Positions 52,607 through 57,044 of a stretch of DNA of 57,044 nt are shown here, one piece after another. The notes beneath the pieces were generated by a model, which was not told where the DNA came from, did no database searches, and saw only the letters and a program-made list of their open reading frames with translations. How positions within the stretch are numbered: the stretch's first letter is position 1; the number at the start of each line of letters is the position of its first letter. Origin of the DNA: CAZRRV01 sp045660865 (GTDB lineage Bacteria > Bacillota > Clostridia > Oscillospirales > Acutalibacteraceae); assembly GCA_045660865.1 (NCBI GenBank), contig JAZREP010000018.1, positions 1-57,044 of the forward strand, in the 5' to 3' direction. The translations under genes and the position numbers were made by a program.

Positions 52607-53577
52607 TGTCTGCTATAATTAGTTTTCTTGTTAGTGCTATTGGTCTTGGAATGACCCTCCTTTACGGCTCAACCGGTGAAACCTTAACCGAAAAATCAGG
52701 CCACCTTAATCTCGGTATCCCCGGTGTTATGTGTGTGGGCGCTTCCTTTGGTTGCTATGCTGAAGCGGTTTACTTCTCCATCGTAGGAGTTAGGGGTACT
52801 ATTCCTTTCCTCGCTGTTATAATTCCTATGATTGCTACCGTTATCGGCGGCGCTTTGATGGGCTTAATTTTCAGCTTTTTGACCGTAACACTTCGTGCTA
52901 ATCAAAACGTTACAGGTCTTGCCCTCACTACATTTGGTATCGGTGTTTCGGAATATATCATTGCTCAAGCAGACCAGGTTGGTCGTTTCGTTAGAGGTAA
53001 TAAATATTTCAAAGCATCCTTACCCTTTGCTGAAGATTTGGGTTCCTTTGGTGAAATCTTCCTGTCGCACGGCATTTTAATCTATCTTTCAATTGCCGTT
53101 GCGTTGGTTGTAACATTTATTCTTAACCGCACTCGTGTAGGTCTTAACCTTCGTGCTGTAGGTGAAAATCCTGCAACTGCTGATGCGGCGGGAATAAACG
53201 TTTCCCTTTACCGCTATGTAGCCACCTGTGTTGGCTGCGGAATTGCAGGTCTTGGCGGTTTAACCTTTATTATGGACTATCTTAACGGCACTTGGGAATA
53301 TATGATTGATGACCTTGGTTGGCTTGCTGTGGCACTCGTTATCTTTACTGTGTGGAAGCCTAATCTTGGTATTATCGGTTCCTTTGTTTTCGGCGCTCTT
53401 TATGTTGCGAGCGGTTTCTTTGCAAAATACGGCATTTCGCTTTCCGACCAAGAACTCTTTAAAATGTTACCTTACGTTGTAACAATTATTGTTCTTATTA
53501 TTACAAGTATGCGAAGCCGTAAAAAGAATCAGCCACCCGCATCTTTGGGTCTGCCGTACTTTAGAGAAGAAAGATAA
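52606..53577 (+). CDS. Nucleoside ABC transporter permease 2 (YufQ-like)
   Basis: The 323-residue protein has about nine membrane helices and the family pattern GETLTEKSGHLNLGIPGVM near residue 25 and RAVGENPATADAAGINV near 185. It pairs with the preceding permease. It is the last gene of the operon, ended by a terminator. Confidence 0.92.
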   Translation: MSAIISFLVSAIGLGMTLLYGSTGETLTEKSGHLNLGIPGVMCVGASFGCYAEAVYFSIVGVRGTIPFLAVIIPMIATVIGGALMGLIFSFLTVTLRANQNVTGLALTTFGIGVSEYIIAQADQVGRFVRGNKYFKASLPFAEDLGSFGEIFLSHGILIYLSIAVALVVTFILNRTRVGLNLRAVGENPATADAAGINVSLYRYVATCVGCGIAGLGGLTFIMDYLNGTWEYMIDDLGWLAVALVIFTVWKPNLGIIGSFVFGALYVASGFFAKYGISLSDQELFKMLPYVVTIIVLIITSMRSRKKNQPPASLGLPYFREER

Positions 53578-53581
53578 TATA

Positions 53582-53610
53582 AAAAAGCAGGTGAAAACCT
53601 GCTTTTTATA
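53582..53610 (+). terminator. Terminator of the nucleoside transporter operon
   Basis: An 11-bp perfect stem (53582-53592 with 53597-53607) with a GAAA tetraloop and a T run. Confidence 0.92.
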
Positions 53611-53642
53611 TTAGAGGATTAACGAGTATTTTAACAAAGTAT

Positions 53643-53687
53643 GAGCGAAAATCCGCCTTTTCAAAACGGAGTTCGGATTATTCGCTC
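53643..53687 (+). other. Leader hairpin before the GNAT gene
   Basis: GAGCGAAAATCCG (53643-53655) pairs with CGGATTATTCGCTC (53674-53687) with one bulge, about 18 bases before the start codon. No T tract follows. It could affect mRNA stability or translation. Confidence 0.5.
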
Positions 53688-53704
53688 TACCCTAGAGGTA
53701 AAAA

Positions 53705-54397
53705 ATGATAACACTTTATAATGGTGGGCAGATTAGTGTAAGGAACACTCGTACGGCAGTACAGTTTAAGGCCCTGTTTGATTGCTATGGCAACTGTGAA
53801 ATTGTACGCTTTTGGCAGGGGGATGGACTGTTGCTTTTTGCAATGGGCGGCACCTTGCATATTGACAGTTTCGGCAAACCCGATACAGAAGAGTTAAAGG
53901 CTTTTATATCGGTTATGGGTTTTTCTAGAGTTTATTGCTCTTTAGATTTAGCAGAGCAATTAAACCTTAAAAAAGAGAAAGCAGTAATAGAACTGGTTTT
54001 AGTTAAAAACCTTTTTGGCAAAGCCGAAACAAAAGATTTAAAACTTGCCGAAATTTATAACGCTTTGAATAAAAGCGGCGGCCAATTAAGTATGCCCGGT
54101 TTTGAAGATTTTTGCGTAGACTTTTCGCATAGGTTAAGGCACGGCGGCGCTCGGTATGTAGGCACAGAGCAGGGCGTTGCAATAACCACCGCCGAAACAC
54201 CTGAGTATGCTCTGCTTGGCGGTATAGGTGTTTTGGAAAAAGGTAAGGGTAAGGGAAGTGAGTTGCTAGCGGCACTTTGCGAACAACTGCAAACTGAAAA
54301 CAAAACAGTTTTAACCTCCACAACACCCGACACAGTACCTTTTTACCTTAAAAATGGCTTCTCAATAAGCGGTGAATACTGCTATTGTACAATTTAA
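53705..54397 (+). CDS. GNAT-family acetyltransferase-like protein
   Basis: The 230-residue protein has a C-terminal GNAT-like region: the GIGVLEKGKGKGSELL segment (acetyl-CoA pyrophosphate loop) and a later FYLKNGFSISGEY. The N-terminal half (1-110) has no family I recognise. The substrate is unknown. It is a single-gene unit with a structured leader. Confidence 0.78.
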   Translation: MITLYNGGQISVRNTRTAVQFKALFDCYGNCEIVRFWQGDGLLLFAMGGTLHIDSFGKPDTEELKAFISVMGFSRVYCSLDLAEQLNLKKEKAVIELVLVKNLFGKAETKDLKLAEIYNALNKSGGQLSMPGFEDFCVDFSHRLRHGGARYVGTEQGVAITTAETPEYALLGGIGVLEKGKGKGSELLAALCEQLQTENKTVLTSTTPDTVPFYLKNGFSISGEYCYCTI

Positions 54398-54424
54398 AAG
54401 ACCTCCCAAACGGGAGGTCTTTTA
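54396..54424. terminator. Bidirectional terminator overlapping the GNAT stop codon
   Basis: A 12-bp perfect stem (54396-54407 with 54412-54423, AAAC loop) starts inside the GNAT stop codon and ends one base before the stop of the converging gene. Confidence 0.93.
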
Positions 54425-54859
54425 TTATAAAAACTTACGAATATCAACCGCTAATTTTTCTTCAAGATTTATAAGCCGCTTTGCAATATCCTTAGATACT
54501 TCGTCTGCCGCTTTGTATTCGTTTAAATATTTATTCAAGGACTTAACTCCCATATTGCAGCCGTCTGTCATAAGGTCGGCTATGGTGCTGTCTGACTCCT
54601 TCATAGCCAGTTTCATATTGGTCTTTAAAACCGACATACCTTTGGCAATCGGGTTGGGGTTTTTGCCGTCGTCCTCGTATTTGTCTAAAAGTTCCTTAAT
54701 CTCGGTATTTAACTTTTCGTGTTCGGCTTTGCAATCGGTTAAAAGCTTCTCTAATTCGTCGGAATTAACGTATTCCAAAACATCGTCAATTGATGCCACA
54801 CCCATTTTAATTCCTGCATCACATTCACGCAAAAGCCTAATAGTATCTTGCTCTATCAT
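54425..54859 (-). CDS. Helical hypothetical protein, ferritin-like/DUF2383-like
   Basis: The 144-residue protein is almost entirely helical and highly charged, with an early LRECDAGIKMGVASIDDVLEY segment and no membrane helix. The layout suggests a four-helix bundle of the DUF2383 or ferritin-like type, but the usual iron ligands are not obvious. It has a weak ribosome binding site (AAAGGATG). Function is unknown. Confidence 0.68.
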   Translation of the reverse strand: MIEQDTIRLLRECDAGIKMGVASIDDVLEYVNSDELEKLLTDCKAEHEKLNTEIKELLDKYEDDGKNPNPIAKGMSVLKTNMKLAMKESDSTIADLMTDGCNMGVKSLNKYLNEYKAADEVSKDIAKRLINLEEKLAVDIRKFL

Positions 54860-54910
54860 ATTAACACATCCTTTTAATAAAAGTGTGTCCCAAAGGTGTT
54901 CGTATATGCA

Positions 54911-54943
54911 AAAAAACGGCAGACATTGTCTGCCGTTTTTTGT
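54911..54943 (-). terminator. Terminator after the DUF6198-like gene
   Basis: A 14-bp perfect stem (54911-54924 with 54928-54941) with a 3-base loop lies directly after the stop codon of the minus-strand gene. Confidence 0.9.
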
Positions 54944-55669
54944 TTAGTCGCGTTTTAAGATACTGTAAAGTTTTTTGGATTGCGGAGAATTATCAAAAAC
55001 TTTATCAATCAATTTTCCCATAAATGCGATAATTGGGGAATTGATTATGGTCGTCACAAGTGTGCCAAGCCCAATGCTGTGGAAACTGGAATACCCAATG
55101 CTCGACCAGTCAAAGGAGCCTGCATCACCGAATAGGCTAAATGAAAGTATAATTGAAACTGCAAGCAGGCTAATATCAAATACACATTTGGTTTTATTTA
55201 TGTTAAATTTAAAGCGCCTTGCCAGCTCGGCAACAAAAAGCTCATAAACTTGAAGCGGCATATAAGTACGGAAAAAGCAAGCAACACCGAATGCGGTTGA
55301 AATATCGCCCACAATGAGCATAACCCAACGCACAGTTACCGAGTCAAAAGATACGCCGGATAAAAGCCACAAAAAGAAATTTAAAGTATATCCGTAAATT
55401 ACAGCTACAGCAAATGCTAATAAATATCTCCAATTAAACCGACGAATGATTAAACAGAGAACAATAAGCATTATTCCTTGAAGAAGATACTCTGTCATAC
55501 CTACGCTAAAGCCACTCCACAGCGGAGCAATTGCCTCATAAACAATAAAGGCGGGCGCCGCAATCATAGATACACCCAAATCGGCTTTGCTGCAAATAGC
55601 AACACCGAGCGCAACAAATATATTTCCAAGCAACCATAATAGCTCGGAGGATTTTTTAACTTTACCCAT
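54944..55669 (-). CDS. YitT-like/DUF6198 membrane protein
   Basis: The 241-residue protein has about six membrane helices, with the segments ALGVAICSKADLGVSMIAAP near residue 20 and RTYMPLQVYELFVAELARRF in the middle, which fit DUF6198, a relative of the YczE/YitT group. The gene at 34492 is a distant relative. The function of the family is unknown. Confidence 0.78.
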   Translation of the reverse strand: MGKVKKSSELLWLLGNIFVALGVAICSKADLGVSMIAAPAFIVYEAIAPLWSGFSVGMTEYLLQGIMLIVLCLIIRRFNWRYLLAFAVAVIYGYTLNFFLWLLSGVSFDSVTVRWVMLIVGDISTAFGVACFFRTYMPLQVYELFVAELARRFKFNINKTKCVFDISLLAVSIILSFSLFGDAGSFDWSSIGYSSFHSIGLGTLVTTIINSPIIAFMGKLIDKVFDNSPQSKKLYSILKRD

Positions 55670-55905
55670 AAAACAAACCCTTTCACAGACCTTGATGTCT
55701 CATTATATCACATAAAGAAGACAACCGCAATCCGAAGATTACGGGTGTCCTTGGTGGAGACGGCAAGGTACGGTGCGCTCTTGTTTTATGTCGACCGCTC
55801 CGAGCGGTTGCGACAAAAACTTCGTGCTCCCGACTACACAGTTCCAAAATGCTATCGCGCATCTTGGACTGCTTCGACGAACTACGTTCGACCTCGCACC
55901 ACCAC
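55670..55905. other. GC-richer intergenic stretch with partial tRNA 3' end repeat
   Basis: No gene is supported here. Small open frames exist on both strands but lack ribosome binding sites. The stretch contains short palindromes (CCGCT-CCG-AGCGG near 55796-55808 and CGAAC-TAC-GTTCG near 55878-55890) and looks less AT-rich than the flanks. At 55752-55764 a 13-base segment repeats the 3' end of the tRNA-Ser gene with one mismatch. Confidence 0.6.
55752..55764 (-). repeat. Partial copy of the tRNA-Ser 3' end
   Basis: On the minus strand GCCGTCTCCACCA repeats the tRNA-Ser acceptor end GCCGTCTCCGCCA (55949-55961) in the same orientation, 197 bases downstream. This could be an old attachment-site duplication. 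Confidence 0.5.
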
Positions 55906-55908
55906 AAA

Positions 55909-55949
55909 AAAATTCAGGAACCACACCAAAGGTATGATTCCTGAATTTT
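55909..55949 (-). terminator. Terminator of tRNA-Ser
   Basis: A 12-bp perfect stem (55909-55920 with 55938-55949) overlaps the last base of the encoded CCA end and is followed on the minus strand by a T run. Confidence 0.85.
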
Positions 55950-56037
55950 GGCGGAGACGGCGAGATTCGAACTCGCGGGGGATTGATCCCTAACTGATTT
56001 CGAGTCAGCCCCGTTATGACCACTTCGATACGTCTCC
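55949..56037 (-). tRNA. tRNA-Ser (anticodon CGA)
   Basis: The 89-nt gene folds as a class II tRNA: acceptor GGAGACG with CGTCTCC, a Ser-type D arm, anticodon stem CTGA/TCAG with loop CTCGAAA (anticodon CGA, reads UCG), a long variable arm (GGGAT-CA-ATCCC) and T arm GCGAG-TTCGAAT-CTCGC. The CCA end is encoded after discriminator G. Confidence 0.97.
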
Positions 56038-56126
56038 ATATATGTTAAACTTTGCTTAAAAAGAATAACAAAGTTATTATATTGTTTAACTGACGAAATG
56101 TCAAGGAAAATATATCATTGCTTGGT

Positions 56127-56807
56127 CTAAAATTGTCTACGGAGCTTTTTTAGTGCTGCGGTTTCAATGCGGCTTACATAACTTCTTGAAATGCCTAGTT
56201 TTTTTGCGATTTCTCGTTGGGTTAGTTCTTCACAGTTATTTAATCCGTAGCGCAATTCCAAAATTTCCTTTTCACGTTTGTCAAGAGTTCCGTTTAAAAG
56301 CACCTGTAGTTTTTGTAGTTTGATTTTAGTGTCGACATCTTCTGACAAGTCATAGTCGTCAGCAATTATATCAATGAGAGTTAATGCGTTACCGTCTTTA
56401 TCTGTGTCAATAGGGTCGCTGATATAGAGGTCTTGTGATGTCTTTTTCAAGTTTCTGAAATGCATTAAAATCTCATTTTCAATACATCGTGCAGCGTATG
56501 TAGCTAGTTGTATTCCTTTGTCCGACCTGAAACTTGATACCGCTTTTATAAGTCCGATGGTACCTATAGATATTAAATCATCCTGTTCGCAGTTGGTAGT
56601 GTAATATTTTTTGACAATATGTGCTACAAGTCTTAAGTTGTGTTCTACAAGCTCGTTTCTAGCGGCAAGGTCGCCGTTTTGTGTTTTTTCAATCAATTCG
56701 TTTTCACGCTTCTTTGAAAGCGGGGAGGGAAACGAACCTGCGCTTTTAACGTGCAACGCTACATAATATATACTGCTTAAAAGTTCCATAAACAAATGAA
56801 AAAACAT
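56127..56807 (-). CDS. sigK: RNA polymerase sporulation sigma factor SigK
   Basis: The 226-residue protein has a hydrophobic N-terminal pro-sequence (about 1-22), then sigma region 2 with NLRLVAHIVKKYY, DLISIGTIGLIKAV and TYAARCIENEILMH, and region 4 with LTQREIAKKLGISRSYVSRIE. The pro-sequence and region 2 identify SigK, the late mother-cell sigma factor. The gene is intact, without a skin-type interruption. The ATG at 56807 follows AGGAG at nine bases; a GTG at 56816 is in frame but too close to the site. It supports a spore-forming host. Confidence 0.93.
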   Translation of the reverse strand: MFFHLFMELLSSIYYVALHVKSAGSFPSPLSKKRENELIEKTQNGDLAARNELVEHNLRLVAHIVKKYYTTNCEQDDLISIGTIGLIKAVSSFRSDKGIQLATYAARCIENEILMHFRNLKKTSQDLYISDPIDTDKDGNALTLIDIIADDYDLSEDVDTKIKLQKLQVLLNGTLDKREKEILELRYGLNNCEELTQREIAKKLGISRSYVSRIETAALKKLRRQF

Positions 56808-57012
56808 AAAAAACACTCCTTTAAGGATTTATATGTTTTTTACTACTTGTCAGTTGCTTGTCATATTAAATTATTTGTAGAATTGATTTTTTCGACCGAT
56901 AAAACGTTATTTAAAGGATAAGTAGATAAAAAGATATCGTTAAAATATTAACAAAGTTTTTGCAAAAAAAGAAAAGAATCCAAAAAAGATTGACAAATAA
57001 TTAACGAACCTA

Positions 57013-57041
57013 TTGACAATTTTCATAATATAGAATATAAT
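57013..57041 (+). promoter_or_regulatory. Consensus sigma-A promoter reading out of the window
   Basis: TTGACA (57013-57018) and TATAAT (57036-57041) are separated by 17 bases. The gene it serves lies beyond the right edge. A second TTGACA at 56990-56995 has no matching -10 box. Confidence 0.85.
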
Positions 57042-57044
57042 GTG

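Noticed and set aside
34492..55669. The YczE-like and DUF6198-like proteins as a recent duplication
   Set aside because: They share only the general membrane plan; the sequences are too different for a recent copy.
55683..56023. Small open frames on the minus strand at 55683-55907 and 55739-56023
   Set aside because: They lack ribosome binding sites and overlap the tRNA-Ser gene or its terminator.
56990..57018. Two tandem TTGACA boxes as two promoters
   Set aside because: Only the second has a -10 box at the right distance.

Overview
The window looks like chromosomal DNA of a spore-forming member of the Clostridia, probably an uncultured gut lineage related to Ruminococcaceae/Oscillospiraceae. 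The basis is gene content: an intact sporulation sigma factor SigK, DegV, DUF1836, YczE/YitT-like and BMP-type nucleoside transport proteins, GGAGG ribosome binding sites, several TTG starts, and many near-consensus sigma-A promoters with 17-base spacers. The species assignment is inference only.

Layout. 1-368 is the 3' end of a 23S rRNA, followed by a terminator and no 5S gene. 467-4683 (minus strand) holds a zinc-ribbon membrane protein and the glycolytic operon pgk-tpiA-gpmI. 4902-7768 (plus) holds a LOG-family protein, a divergent trmB and a B12-binding radical SAM protein. 7859-19554 is a compact phage-derived block, all on the plus strand: small and large terminase, scaffold, capsid, portal, connector, tail/stabilisation protein, two receptor-binding or tail proteins, small membrane proteins, holin and M23 endolysin. 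It has no integrase, repressor, replication gene, tape measure or protease. 19699-23978 holds rhaB, eno and an operon of an HPr-kinase-like P-loop protein and rlmB, followed by a protein with the fold plan of a P1B ATPase that has lost its catalytic motifs (23997-26561).

26607-37200 is housekeeping and transport: glpK and a divergent lipase sharing a possible operator, rpmB, an aldose-epimerase-like protein, a HAD phosphatase, an MFS transporter, dCMP deaminase, DegV, DUF1836 plus YczE-like protein, an FAD oxidoreductase and nrdR. 37309-39696 encodes an unusual fusion of a polymerase-like membrane domain with a GT2 glycosyltransferase. 39750-42465 (minus) holds an amino-acid-binding lipoprotein and a lexA-DUF1624-rnhA operon with a possible LexA site. 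42606-44439 holds an AEC transporter and a ZIP metal transporter whose ribosome binding site can be sequestered by its leader.

44597-44975 has no long reading frame but has a good promoter, several long-range complementary segments and a strong terminator. I read it as a structured non-coding RNA of about 340 nt that I cannot assign to a known family. 44982-48185 holds an AI-2E family protein, rsmA and galM, followed by a decayed VanY-type D,D-carboxypeptidase gene. 48588-53577 is a nucleoside-type BMP/ABC transporter operon. The right end carries a GNAT protein, a helical hypothetical protein, a DUF6198-like membrane protein, tRNA-Ser(CGA), sigK and an outward-facing consensus promoter.

The best candidates for undescribed biology are the minimal phage-particle cassette, the orphan structured RNA, the pseudo-P-type ATPase with repeated threonine motifs in its acidic tail, and the polymerase-glycosyltransferase fusion.
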